Shown here piece after piece: positions 52,263 to 61,121 of a DNA stretch of 64,000 nt (position 1 is the stretch's first letter; every line of letters begins with the position of its first letter). Source of the stretch: Nitrobacter vulgaris (GTDB lineage: Bacteria > Pseudomonadota > Alphaproteobacteria > Rhizobiales > Xanthobacteraceae); the NCBI RefSeq assembly GCF_002028545.1, contig NZ_MWPQ01000069.1, positions 1 to 64,000 on the forward strand, written 5' to 3'. The notes under the pieces were generated by a model. It made no database searches. It was given only the letters and a program-made list of their open reading frames with translations, and was not told the origin of the DNA. Position numbers and translations under genes: made by a program.

Positions 52263-53189
52263 ATGGAGAAAACCGAAATCGAGGAATTGAGAAGCAGGGT
52301 CGGCTGCGCCGCGCTGCTCGAGGATGATGGCTGGAAAGTCGACGTGAAGGAAAGCACGCGCCGCGCCGTGAAGTACCGCCGCGATGTGAAGATCGTCATC
52401 GTGATCCACGAGGGACGCGGCTGGTTCGACCCGCTGTCCACGGCGAAAGGCGATGTGTTCGACCTGGCCGAGCACCTGGGCGCCCGTGGCTTCGCCGAAG
52501 CCTGCGCGTGCGTCGCCGCCCTCGTCGGGTTCGTTCCGACGACACCCGCGTGGGAGCGGCAGAGCCGGCCCACACCGGTCCACTCGGCCGCCGACCGCTG
52601 GGCGCGCCGCGTCCGTCCTCGGCCTGGTTCGGCGACGTGGCGCTATCTCACAGGAGAACGCGGAATCCCCGAGACCATCGTCGCGACGGCGGTCCAGCAG
52701 GACCTGCTGCGCGAAGGACCGCACGGCAGCATGTGGGCAGCACACCGCGATGGCGACGGCGCGCTTCTGGGGTGGGAGGAACGCGGCCCGCAGTGGCGCG
52801 GCTTCGCCACCGGCGGGGCCAAGGAGCTTTTCCGGCTCGGTCCCTTGGCGGCGCCGCGGATCTGCGTCACCGAAGCGGCGATCGACGCGATGAGCCTCGC
52901 GGCCATCCAGGTGCTGCGGCCAGACTCGCTCTATGTCAGCACCGGCGGCGGGTGGTCGCCGGCGAGCGAGCAAGCCATCAGGCGGATCGCAGAACGCCCG
53001 GGCACCCGGCTCGTCGCTGCTACCGACAACAACCGACAGGGCGACGTCTACGCAGAGCGCATTCGAGCGATCGCAGCCGAGATGGGGGCTGCCTACGCGC
53101 GCTCGCGGCCGCGCGCCGACGACTGGAACGAGGACCTGAAAGTCCTTCTCGCCCGGCCGGTGCACAAACCATTCGCCGAGGCCGGGTGA
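52263..53189 (+). CDS. DUF3991 / Toprim-domain protein (primase-like)
   Basis: 308 residues from ATG 52263 (a GTG at 52254 is possible). N-terminal region 'EELRSRVGCAALLEDDGWKV' and 'GRGWFDPLSTAKGDVFDLAE' is the DUF3991-associated zinc-less CHC2-like part; middle 'YLTGERGIPETIVATAVQQD'; C-terminal Toprim with 'ICVTEAAIDAMSLAAI' (catalytic Glu) and 'VAATDNNRQGDVYAERI' (acidic pair region). Related to plasmid-encoded DNA primases or topoisomerase-primase nucleotidyltransferases. It may prime the transferred strand. Confidence 0.8.
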   Translation: MEKTEIEELRSRVGCAALLEDDGWKVDVKESTRRAVKYRRDVKIVIVIHEGRGWFDPLSTAKGDVFDLAEHLGARGFAEACACVAALVGFVPTTPAWERQSRPTPVHSAADRWARRVRPRPGSATWRYLTGERGIPETIVATAVQQDLLREGPHGSMWAAHRDGDGALLGWEERGPQWRGFATGGAKELFRLGPLAAPRICVTEAAIDAMSLAAIQVLRPDSLYVSTGGGWSPASEQAIRRIAERPGTRLVAATDNNRQGDVYAERIRAIAAEMGAAYARSRPRADDWNEDLKVLLARPVHKPFAEAG

Positions 53190-53650
53190 TGCAGGTCGCA
53201 TCCCGGCCGTTGCTGCTTCGGGTGCGCGCCGGCGCTGGGGTGGCGCGCCCCCCCCCCTGGTGCAGATAAGACGATCGCGAATGACGACGCCGTTACGCTG
53301 TCGCCGGAACGTCATCGCTGACGAGGACATTCATGGCGCGTGCCTAGTGGTGACCGCCTCGGCGGACCTCTCAGAGGAGCGAGGCTCTGCGTTGTTCAAG
53401 GCCGCCCTCGCCGCCATTAGGAGCGCCGAGCAGCGTCATGCAGGGGTGAAGGAGAAAGAAGGAACCTGGAAAGGAGGAATGACGTGCCGCATGCCCGGCC
53501 GGCGCGTCAAGGGAAGCTCCGCCCGCTACGCGGCCCTTGACCCGCCGGACCGGAGAGGCGGCCGCGAAGGAGGGTCAGAAGGGTTGAAGAGGATGGCGAG
53601 CCGAAGGGGTGAGCCGCGCTCCAGCCCGACGAGGCTGAAGGAGCCCGCCC
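53190..53650. other. Gap between Toprim and DUF1419 genes
   Basis: Contains a run of nine to ten C residues (about 53250-53259). An open frame starting at 53281 ('IADEDIHGACLVVTASADLS' EERGSALFKAALAAIRSAEQ) looks protein-like for about 60 codons but then becomes low-complexity and overruns the next gene; it may be a small gene with a shifted end. No promoter was recognised. Confidence 0.35.
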
Positions 53651-54250
53651 ATGACCCTCTTATCCGTCCGCAAGGTCTACCAAGGCATCGCCGATCGCCG
53701 GCAGATGTTCCGCATGTTCGATCGCCACGCGCAGCGGCCGAACCGCTGCGAGGATGACGCCAGCGCTCTCTATCGCGGTGAATGGTTCGAGATCGGCCAG
53801 GCCGAGCACGACCATATGTTCGAGATCCTGCCGCCGCTTTGGATGCGTGGCGACATGTTCACGATGCGCGAATTCCTCACCGGCAGCGTCACCAGTGTCT
53901 TCCTCTCGCTGACGATTGACGGCGCCCCACGCTATTTCCACGGATATTGCGATCTTGCCGACAAGAGTTCGCCCGACCGCATGCGCGTTGCGATCATCGA
54001 ACGGGAATCGCGGCCGGTGAAGGCGATGACGCGCGAAGAGCGGCTCGAGCACATCTGGTCGAGCACACACGACGACTACCGCGGCTACGCGGGCGAACGC
54101 TTCGCTGAGGATCTGCGCGGCGCGCGCACGGTGCTGTGCTACGGCGGTCAGCGCGGTACCGTGCTGAAGCTTCTCGACCAGCTCACCGAGGCGGAGATTT
54201 CAGCGAAGCTGCCGGTGCACCTGCTCCTGCCTGAGCGACAAGCGGCGTGA
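53651..54250 (+). CDS. DUF1419 protein
   Basis: 199 residues, AAGGAG upstream. Carries the DUF1419 consensus: 'VRKVYQGIADRRQMFRMFDR', 'LYRGEWFEIGQAEHDHMFEI' LPPLWMRGDMFTMREFLTGSVTSVF and 'MTREERLEHIWSSTHDDYRG'. The family is confined largely to alphaproteobacterial plasmids and integrative elements; its role is unknown. Ends in overlap with the next gene region (stop at 54250, next start 54262). Confidence 0.85.
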   Translation: MTLLSVRKVYQGIADRRQMFRMFDRHAQRPNRCEDDASALYRGEWFEIGQAEHDHMFEILPPLWMRGDMFTMREFLTGSVTSVFLSLTIDGAPRYFHGYCDLADKSSPDRMRVAIIERESRPVKAMTREERLEHIWSSTHDDYRGYAGERFAEDLRGARTVLCYGGQRGTVLKLLDQLTEAEISAKLPVHLLLPERQAA

Positions 54251-54261
54251 GGGAGGCGGCG

Positions 54262-54659
54262 ATGTTCACTTTCCCCGTCCCGTCCGTCCGCGTGGTGATC
54301 GAACGCGGACAGTTCGACGCCGCCGCCAATGGCGGGTTTCGCAATCCGTATTACGGCCTCAAGCCCGGTCAGGGCGAGAGATCCGGCCTCTGGCTGGTCG
54401 GCGACAACGGCGTCTACATCATGTCGAACGGCAAGCTTGCCGAGGAGATCGCCCGTTTGTGGTCTATTCGGAGGAATGCCATCCGGTCGGCAATCCGGAC
54501 TGGTTCGACTACAAGCGCCGCCACTTCGGCGGTGACGACGGGATCGAGTTCATCGACGCAGAGCAACTCATCCCTCTCATCAATCGCGATTTCCGGTTCA
54601 CGCATCTGCGCGTGCAGTTGAGCGAGACCGACGTCTCGCTGTCGCTCATGGCGCGCTAG
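54262..54659 (+). pseudogene. DUF3085 gene with one-base frameshift
   Basis: From ATG 54262 (GGGAGG upstream) the frame reads 'VVIERGQFDAAANGGFRNPY' YGLKPGQGERSGLWLVGDNGVYIMSNGKLAE. One G seems missing near 54442 (GAGGAGAT where GAGGGAGAT is expected), and the conserved rest 'RPFVVYSEECHPVGNPDWFD' YKRRHFGGDDGIEFIDAEQLIP lies in the adjacent frame to a stop at 54659. Restored length about 132 residues, normal for DUF3085. Could be a sequencing error. Confidence 0.7.
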
Positions 54660-54749
54660 CGCTCGCAACCCGACCCCCCGTGACGATCGAACCGACCGAG
54701 GCAACTCGGCGGGCCGATGGCGCGCGCCTTCACCACAAGGAGAACTTTC

Positions 54750-57700
54750 ATGGCGCAAGACGATCCCTTCACCCTCGACCTCTTTGGCAACACAGCGCTT
54801 TCCTCGGGCCTCGGTCTCGGTGTCACCGCGTTCGCAGGCGGGTGTACTGCCGAGTCGGACGATGACGACGATTCCGATCCGTCGACGCCGGCCCCTGCAC
54901 TCCCGGTCGCGGCGGTCGCGCATTCGACATCATCCACGCGTCGCGCGAAAGGCGATAATTTCTCTCTCGCTGGTGACCGCGCGCTGGCGAAGGGCTGGAA
55001 GGACCGCGCCCGCGACAACATCGCGGCGATCCGCCTCGCTGCCGCCATTGAGGCCGACGACCGATCGGCCACCTTTGAAGAGCAGGAGGAGCTGATCCGC
55101 TTCACCGGATTCGGTGCGTCCGAACTTGCGAACTTCGTATTCCGGCGTCCGGGCGAGGCCGAGTTTCGCAAGGGCTGGGAGGCAATCGGCGAGGACCTGC
55201 AGGATGCGGTCGGGGATCTCGACCATGCCTCGCTGGCGCGCTGCACGCAGTATGCGCACTTCACGCCGGAGTTTATCGTCCGGGCGATTTGGTTGGGACT
55301 GCAACGTCTCGGCTGGCGCGGCGGCCGCGTACTCGAGCCCGGTATCGGCACCGGCCTGTTTCCGGCGCTGATGCCGGAGGGGCTTCGCGAGGCTTCGCAT
55401 GTGACGGGCATCGAGTTCGATCCGGTCACGGCGCGCATCGTGCGTCTGTTGCAGCCGCGGGCGCGCATTGTCCCCGCGGACTTTGCGCGCACCGAGCTGC
55501 CGGCAAGCTTCGATCTCGCCATCGGCAATCCGCCGTTCTCAGACCGCACTGTGCGGTCAGACCGTGCCTATCGGTCGATGGGGTTGCGTTTGCACGACTA
55601 CTTCATTGCGCGCTCGATCGATCTCCTGAAGCCGGGTGCCCTCGCCGCTTTCGTCACGAGCTCAGGCACGATGGACAAGGCGGATGCCTCGGCGCGCGAG
55701 CATATTGCGAAGTCAGCCGATCTGATCGCCGCGATCCGGTTGCCCGAAGGCAGCTTCCGCGCCAGCGCCGGCACCGATGTCGTCGTCGACCTCCTGTTCT
55801 TCCGCAAGCGCAAGCTCGGCGACGCGGAAGGCAATATGTTCTGGCTCGACCTCGATGAGGTGCGACCGGCGACAGCCGATGAGGGCGCCATCCGCGTGAA
55901 CCGCTGGTTCGCACGGCATCCGGAGTTCGTGCTCGGCGAACATGCGCTTGCCTCCGGTCCCTTCGGCGAGGCCTACACCTGCCTGCGGCGCGAGAGCGTG
56001 GACCTCGAGACCGCAGTCGCGGCAGCGGTCGGTCTCCTTCCGGAAGCCGTCTACGACGGCGAGCCTGAGGTGATCGATCCCGACCTGGAAGAAGCCGGCG
56101 ATTCGTCTAACGTCGATCTGCCCGCCGAACGCCATGTCCGCGAGGGCAGCTACTTCTTCGACAAGGCCCACGGCCTGATGCAGGTCCTCGACGGTGAGCC
56201 CGTCGCAGTGAAAGCGCGCAAAGGGCGCAGCGCCGAAGGCATCCCGGAGAAGCATGTCCGCATCATCCGGAAGCTGATCCCGATCCGCGATGCCGTGCGC
56301 GAAGTGTTGAGGTGCCAAGAGCTCGACCGGCCGTGGAAAGACGCGCAGGTCAGGCTGCGCATCGCCTGGTCGAACTTCGTGCGCGACTTCGGTCCGATCA
56401 ATTTCACGACCGTCTCCATGATGGAGGACGAAGAGACGGGCGAAGTGCGCGAGACGCACCGCCGCCCCAACGTCCAGCCCTTCCTCGACGACCCCGACTG
56501 CTGGCTCGTGGCCTCGATCGAGGACTACGACCTCGAGACCAACACGGCGAAGCCCGGTCCGCTCTTCACCGAGCGGGTGATCGCGCCGCCGCTTGCGCCG
56601 GTGATCACCAGCGCGGCCGACGCGCTGGCCGTGGTGCTGAACGAGCGTGGTCGTGTCGATATTGATCACATCGCCGAGCTGCTGCATCGCGACACCGAGG
56701 ATGTCGTCGCCGAACTCGGCAGCGCCATCTTCCGCGATCCGACCGATGGCTCGTGGCACACGGCCGACTCGTACCTCTCCGGCCCTGTCCGCGACAAGCT
56801 GAAGGCGGCGGAGGCCGCGGCCGCGCTCGATCCGTCCTACGAGCGCAACGTCATTACGTTGCAAGGCGTACAGCCGGCCGATCTCAACCCTTCCGACATC
56901 ACTGCGCGCCTCGGCGCGCCGTGGATTCCGGCCGCCGATATCGTCGCCTTCGTAAAGGAGACGATGGACGCCGACATCAAGATCCATCACATGCCGGAAC
57001 TCGCCTCCTGGACCGTCGAGGCGCGCCAGCTCGGATGGATGGCGGCCGGCACGTCCGAATGGGGCACTGATCGCCGGCACGCCGGCGAGCTGCTCGCCGA
57101 TGCGCTGAACAGCCGGGTTCCGCAGATCTTTGACATCATCAAGGACGGCGACAGCGAGCGCCGTATCCTCAATGTTATCGACACCGAGGCTGCAAAGACG
57201 AAACTCTCGAGGATCAAGGACGCCTTCCAGCGCTGGATCTGGTCCGACCCCGATCGCACCGACCGTCTGGCGCGCGTCTATAACGACAGGTTCAATAACA
57301 TCGCGCCACGCGCCTTCGACGGCTCGCATCTGAAGCTCCCGGGCGCCTCTGGCGCCTTTGTTCTTTATGAACACCAGAAGCGCGGCATCTGGCGCATCGT
57401 CTCGGCAGGATCGACCTACCTCGCGCACGCCGTCGGCGCCGGCAAGACGATGACTTTTGCCGCCGCCATCATGGAGCAGCGCCGGCTCGGCCTGATCGCC
57501 AAGGCCATGCTCGTCGTTCCCGGCCATTGCCTGGCCCAGGCTGCTCGCGAGTTTCTGGCGCTTTATCCGAACGCCCGCATTCTCGTCGCCGACGAGAACA
57601 ACTTCACTTTAGCCAAGCGGCATCGCTTCCTGTCGCGTGCGGCGACCGCGACCTGGGACGCGATCATCATCACGCACTCTGCGTTCCGCTTTATCGCCGT

Positions 57701-59855
57701 GCCGTCGGCGTTCGAGCAGCAGATGATCCAGGACGAGCTGGAGCTCTATGAGACCCTGCTCATCAAGGTCGAAAGCGATGACCGCGTCTCGCGCAAGCGG
57801 CTCGAGCGACTGAAGGAGGGCCTGAAGGAGCGGTTGGAATCACTTGCGACCCGAAAGGACGACCTCCTGACCATCTCCGAGATCGGGATCGACCAGATCA
57901 TCGTCGACGAGGCGCAAGAGTTTCGCAAGCTGTCCTTCGCCACCAATATGTCGACGTTGAAGGGCGTCGATCCGAACGGCTCGCAGCGCGCCTGGGACCT
58001 CTATGTGAAGTCGCGCTTCGTCGAGACCAAAAACCCCGGCCGCGCGCTGGTGCTCGCCTCCGGCACGCCGATTACGAATACCCTCGGCGAGATGTTCTCG
58101 GTTCAGCGATATCTGGGATATGCGGCCCTCCACGAGCGCGGGCTGCACGAATTCGACGCTTGGGCTTCGACCTTCGGCGACGTCTCGACCGAACTCGAGC
58201 TGCAGCCCTCCGGCAGATACAAGCCCGTCGCGCGCTTCGCCACCTTCGTCAACGTGCCGGAGCTGATCGCCATGTTCCGCAGCTTCGCGGACGTCGTGAC
58301 GCCGGAGGACCTGCGCCAGTACGTGCGGGTGCCCTCGATCTCGACCGGCAGGCGCCAGATCCTCACCGCGAAGCCCTCATCGGCATTCAAGCGCTACCAG
58401 ACCCTGCTCGGCGAGCGCATCAAAGCGATCGAGCAGCGCGATCGGCCCCCGCAGCCGGGCGACGACATTCTTCTCTCTGTCATCACTGACGGCCGCCATG
58501 CCGCAATCGACCTGCGCCTGGTCGACCCGGACAGTGACAACGAAGCGGACAACAAGCTGAACCTGCTCGTCGGCAATGCCCTGCGCATCTGGCAGGAGAC
58601 GGCAGAAAGCACCTATGTGCGCCCGGACGGCAAACCCTTCGAGTTGCCGGGCGCAGCGCAGATGATCTTCTCCGATCTCGGCACGATCAGTGTCGAAAAA
58701 ACCAGAGGCTTCTCGGCCTACCGCTGGGTTCGCGACGAACTGGTCCGCATGGGCGTGCCGGCGTCCGAGATCGCCTTCATGCAGGATTACAAGAAATCGG
58801 AGGCGAAGCAGCGCCTGTTCGGCGACGTGCGCGCCGGCAAGGTCCGCTTCCTGATCGGCTCCTCCGACACGATGGGCACAGGCGTCAACGCGCAGCTTCG
58901 CCTCAAGGCCCTGCATCACCTCGACGTGCCTTGGCTGCCCTCGCAGATCGAGCAGCGCGAAGGGCGCATCGTCCGACAGGGCAACCAGCACGATGAAATC
59001 GACATCTTCGCCTACGCGACTGAAGGCAGCCTCGATGCGCAGATGTGGCAGAACAACGAACGCAAGGCCCGCTTCATCGCCGCCGCGCTCTCGGGCGACA
59101 CCTCGATCCGCCGGCTCGAGGACCTTGGCGAAGGCCAGGCCAACCAGTTTGCCATGGCCAAGGCGATCGCGTCGGGCGATCCGCGCCTGATGCAGAAGGC
59201 GGGACTTGAAGCCGACCTCGCACGCCTCGAACGGCTCCGTGCAGCCCATATCGACGACCAGCATGCCGTTCGCCGGCAGGTTCGCGATGCCGAACGCGAG
59301 ATCGAATATTCGACCCGGCGTATCGTGGACATCGGACAGGACATTGCTCGCCTTGTGCCGACGACGAGCGAGGCTTTTGCGATGATCGTGACCGGAAAGA
59401 CCTGTGGCGAGCGCAAGGAGGCCGGCCGGGCGCTGATGAAGGAAATCCTGACGCTGGTGCAGCTTCAGCAGGAGGGCGAGACCGTGATCGCCTCGATCGG
59501 CGGCTTCGATCTCGAATATGCTGGCGAGCGCTTCGGTCGCGACGGCTATCGCTACAGCACCTTGCTGTTGCGCACCGCCGCCGAATACGAGATCGATCTG
59601 TCGGTCACGGTGACACCGCTCGGTGCAGTCTCCCGGCTCGAACATGCGCTGGATGATTTCAACGGAGAGCGCGAACGATTTCGTCAGCGCCTCGCCGATG
59701 CACGCCGCCGCTTTGCAGCCTATCAGTCGCGCGACGGCGGGGACTTTGCCTTCGCCGGAGAGCTTGCCGAAAAACGCCGGCAGCTCGCCGAGGTCGAGGA
59801 GGCGCTTGCTGCTGACATTGAGGGTACAGCCGAGGCGAAAGCGATCGCCGCTTAG
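54750..59855 (+). CDS. Giant N6-methyltransferase/SNF2-helicase fusion, DarB-like antirestriction candidate
   Basis: 1701 residues from ATG 54750 (AAGGAG upstream). Methyltransferase: SAM motif 'VLEPGIGTGLFPALMPEG' and catalytic 'FDLAIGNPPFSDRTVRS' (NPPF at about 258-261). Helicase: Walker A 'AHAVGAGKTMTFAAAIM' (about 895), box II 'IDQIIVDEAQEFRK' (about 1050), 'LASGTPITNTLGEMF' and C-terminal motif VI 'QREGRIVRQGNQHDEID'. A coiled-coil tail follows. The same architecture occurs in phage P1 DarB, which protects incoming DNA from type I restriction, and in large proteins of mobile elements. Likely acts on the plasmid during entry. No specificity subunit nearby. Confidence 0.88.
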   Translation: MAQDDPFTLDLFGNTALSSGLGLGVTAFAGGCTAESDDDDDSDPSTPAPALPVAAVAHSTSSTRRAKGDNFSLAGDRALAKGWKDRARDNIAAIRLAAAIEADDRSATFEEQEELIRFTGFGASELANFVFRRPGEAEFRKGWEAIGEDLQDAVGDLDHASLARCTQYAHFTPEFIVRAIWLGLQRLGWRGGRVLEPGIGTGLFPALMPEGLREASHVTGIEFDPVTARIVRLLQPRARIVPADFARTELPASFDLAIGNPPFSDRTVRSDRAYRSMGLRLHDYFIARSIDLLKPGALAAFVTSSGTMDKADASAREHIAKSADLIAAIRLPEGSFRASAGTDVVVDLLFFRKRKLGDAEGNMFWLDLDEVRPATADEGAIRVNRWFARHPEFVLGEHALASGPFGEAYTCLRRESVDLETAVAAAVGLLPEAVYDGEPEVIDPDLEEAGDSSNVDLPAERHVREGSYFFDKAHGLMQVLDGEPVAVKARKGRSAEGIPEKHVRIIRKLIPIRDAVREVLRCQELDRPWKDAQVRLRIAWSNFVRDFGPINFTTVSMMEDEETGEVRETHRRPNVQPFLDDPDCWLVASIEDYDLETNTAKPGPLFTERVIAPPLAPVITSAADALAVVLNERGRVDIDHIAELLHRDTEDVVAELGSAIFRDPTDGSWHTADSYLSGPVRDKLKAAEAAAALDPSYERNVITLQGVQPADLNPSDITARLGAPWIPAADIVAFVKETMDADIKIHHMPELASWTVEARQLGWMAAGTSEWGTDRRHAGELLADALNSRVPQIFDIIKDGDSERRILNVIDTEAAKTKLSRIKDAFQRWIWSDPDRTDRLARVYNDRFNNIAPRAFDGSHLKLPGASGAFVLYEHQKRGIWRIVSAGSTYLAHAVGAGKTMTFAAAIMEQRRLGLIAKAMLVVPGHCLAQAAREFLALYPNARILVADENNFTLAKRHRFLSRAATATWDAIIITHSAFRFIAVPSAFEQQMIQDELELYETLLIKVESDDRVSRKRLERLKEGLKERLESLATRKDDLLTISEIGIDQIIVDEAQEFRKLSFATNMSTLKGVDPNGSQRAWDLYVKSRFVETKNPGRALVLASGTPITNTLGEMFSVQRYLGYAALHERGLHEFDAWASTFGDVSTELELQPSGRYKPVARFATFVNVPELIAMFRSFADVVTPEDLRQYVRVPSISTGRRQILTAKPSSAFKRYQTLLGERIKAIEQRDRPPQPGDDILLSVITDGRHAAIDLRLVDPDSDNEADNKLNLLVGNALRIWQETAESTYVRPDGKPFELPGAAQMIFSDLGTISVEKTRGFSAYRWVRDELVRMGVPASEIAFMQDYKKSEAKQRLFGDVRAGKVRFLIGSSDTMGTGVNAQLRLKALHHLDVPWLPSQIEQREGRIVRQGNQHDEIDIFAYATEGSLDAQMWQNNERKARFIAAALSGDTSIRRLEDLGEGQANQFAMAKAIASGDPRLMQKAGLEADLARLERLRAAHIDDQHAVRRQVRDAEREIEYSTRRIVDIGQDIARLVPTTSEAFAMIVTGKTCGERKEAGRALMKEILTLVQLQQEGETVIASIGGFDLEYAGERFGRDGYRYSTLLLRTAAEYEIDLSVTVTPLGAVSRLEHALDDFNGERERFRQRLADARRRFAAYQSRDGGDFAFAGELAEKRRQLAEVEEALAADIEGTAEAKAIAA

Positions 59856-59912
59856 CCGCGTGCTTCCGCTCTCTTCAAGACCTGCAGTGCCGCACCGACA
59901 ATGTCCATATCG

Positions 59913-60449
59913 TCATTTTGTCCCGGACGGAACGATCGCCTGGCTCGCGAGGCGATTGTCGTCATCGATCAGTATCAGCCGCGCCGGGGCATCGGCGCCC
60001 CATCGCCACACCACAAGGTTCATATCCTCCGCCGTCGCGCCCGGCGCGAAGCTGCTAACCAGCAAGGCATCATAACCTGTGTCCATCAGCCTGCGGGCGA
60101 AGGCTTGCGTCTTCGCCTCTCCGGCCGCTTTCATCTGGTCACGCCATGTCGTATCCGCGAGTGCGGCGGCGTCCATGTCATGCGCCGATAGTGCGCTGTC
60201 GTCGCGACTGTCGAACACACGCGCGATGTCGGCATCATACGACACCAGCGTCGTCGGTTGCAGGTTGCCGACCTGGTTGGCCTCGCGCAATGCCGTCATC
60301 ACCGAAAGCGACGCATAGAGTGCCGGCACACCCTTTGGATTGAAACGGCCGCCATAGAGTTCTGCTCCACGGCCCGACAAGGGTTCGCGCGCGTAGATTG
60401 GGTTAAGTGCCCGGTAGAGCTTCCCCTGAAACCGGATCGTCGTGGTCAA
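59913..60449 (-). CDS. res: RES-domain toxin
   Basis: 178 residues. RES domain: 'KLYRALNPIYAREPLSGRGA' ELYGGRFNPKGVPALYASLSVMTALREANQ includes conserved R13/R35, Y45 and E56, and the later Ser-containing 'YDALLVSSFAPGA'. RES toxins degrade NAD+ and stop growth. Start overlaps the antitoxin stop by ATGA, the usual order antitoxin then toxin. Convergent with the methyltransferase-helicase gene. Confidence 0.9.
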   Translation of the reverse strand: MTTTIRFQGKLYRALNPIYAREPLSGRGAELYGGRFNPKGVPALYASLSVMTALREANQVGNLQPTTLVSYDADIARVFDSRDDSALSAHDMDAAALADTTWRDQMKAAGEAKTQAFARRLMDTGYDALLVSSFAPGATAEDMNLVVWRWGADAPARLILIDDDNRLASQAIVPSGTK

Positions 60450-60796
60450 GCGTGAACGCCCGCATCCACCGCGTCGATGTAGTCGAGCACATCATCGGCG
60501 CGACCGCTGCGCACGAGCAGCATGGCCGTCTGGCCGGAAAATCCCGGCAAGGGCTCGGACCGATACCACGCGTAGGCCATCAGCGCCGAGCCGAAGCGTG
60601 GCTCAACCTTGTTGATGACCTCGACCATCTCGCGCAGCCGCCGTTGCGTCCGGTCGGAGCGCACCCGCTCTTTACGCTGCACCGCATCCCGGCCGAGCCC
60701 GGCGGTGCGGGCGACCTCCTCGCTCGTGGTGCGCAGCGCCTCGGCGATCTTGCTCGGGGCGAAAAACCCGTCATCGGCAAACTGAACCAGGCCCAT
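60446..60796 (-). CDS. xre: Xre-MbcA-ParS type antitoxin (DUF2384)
   Basis: 116 residues; ATG 60796 with AGGAGG upstream. N-terminal Xre-like helix-turn-helix region 'PSKIAEALRTTSEEVARTAG' LGRDAVQRKE, then the DUF2384 toxin-binding part 'LREMVEVINKVEPRFGSALM' AYAWYRSEPLPGFSGQTAMLLVRSGRADDVLDYID. It neutralises the RES toxin and should repress the shared promoter at about 60800-60850. Confidence 0.9.
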   Translation of the reverse strand: MGLVQFADDGFFAPSKIAEALRTTSEEVARTAGLGRDAVQRKERVRSDRTQRRLREMVEVINKVEPRFGSALMAYAWYRSEPLPGFSGQTAMLLVRSGRADDVLDYIDAVDAGVHA

Positions 60797-61121
60797 ATCC
60801 GGCCTCCTGTCACATGTTATGACGCAATATAGCGCCAAAATATGAGGATTCAAGGTGGAGGGAAAGGAGGACGGGGAAGGACGGGGAGAGATTAGCCCGC
60901 TCGCAGATCGGGCGGGCCGCCGGTGCTGACGCTCAACCGCGCCGCTCGCGATCCCGGCCCCGTCGTCCTGCGCAGGGCTCTCGCCCCGCTGGTCCTGCCG
61001 GGCAGGGATGCTCCGCCGCAGTTGCGCCGGCCCGCCCGCTCCGCGGGGCTGGAGGTGTCTTCGGGAAGAAGACGAGAAAGGGCCGGCAGCGCCGGTCCGC
61101 AACCCCAAAAGGAGCGTTCCC
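60797..61121. promoter_or_regulatory. Divergent promoter region between antitoxin and parB-like gene
   Basis: AT-rich core around 60818-60848 includes GACGC(6)GCGCC, an imperfect dyad near the antitoxin start, a candidate Xre operator. The remainder toward 61121 is GC-rich; AAAAGGAG at about 61107-61114 is the ribosome site of the parB-like gene. Open frames over this stretch look spurious. Confidence 0.35.

Noticed and set aside
53281-53757. Open frame of about 158 codons before and into the DUF1419 gene
   Set aside because: The first 60 codons look protein-like but the rest overlaps a well-supported gene in another frame, so only a note is given for the gap.
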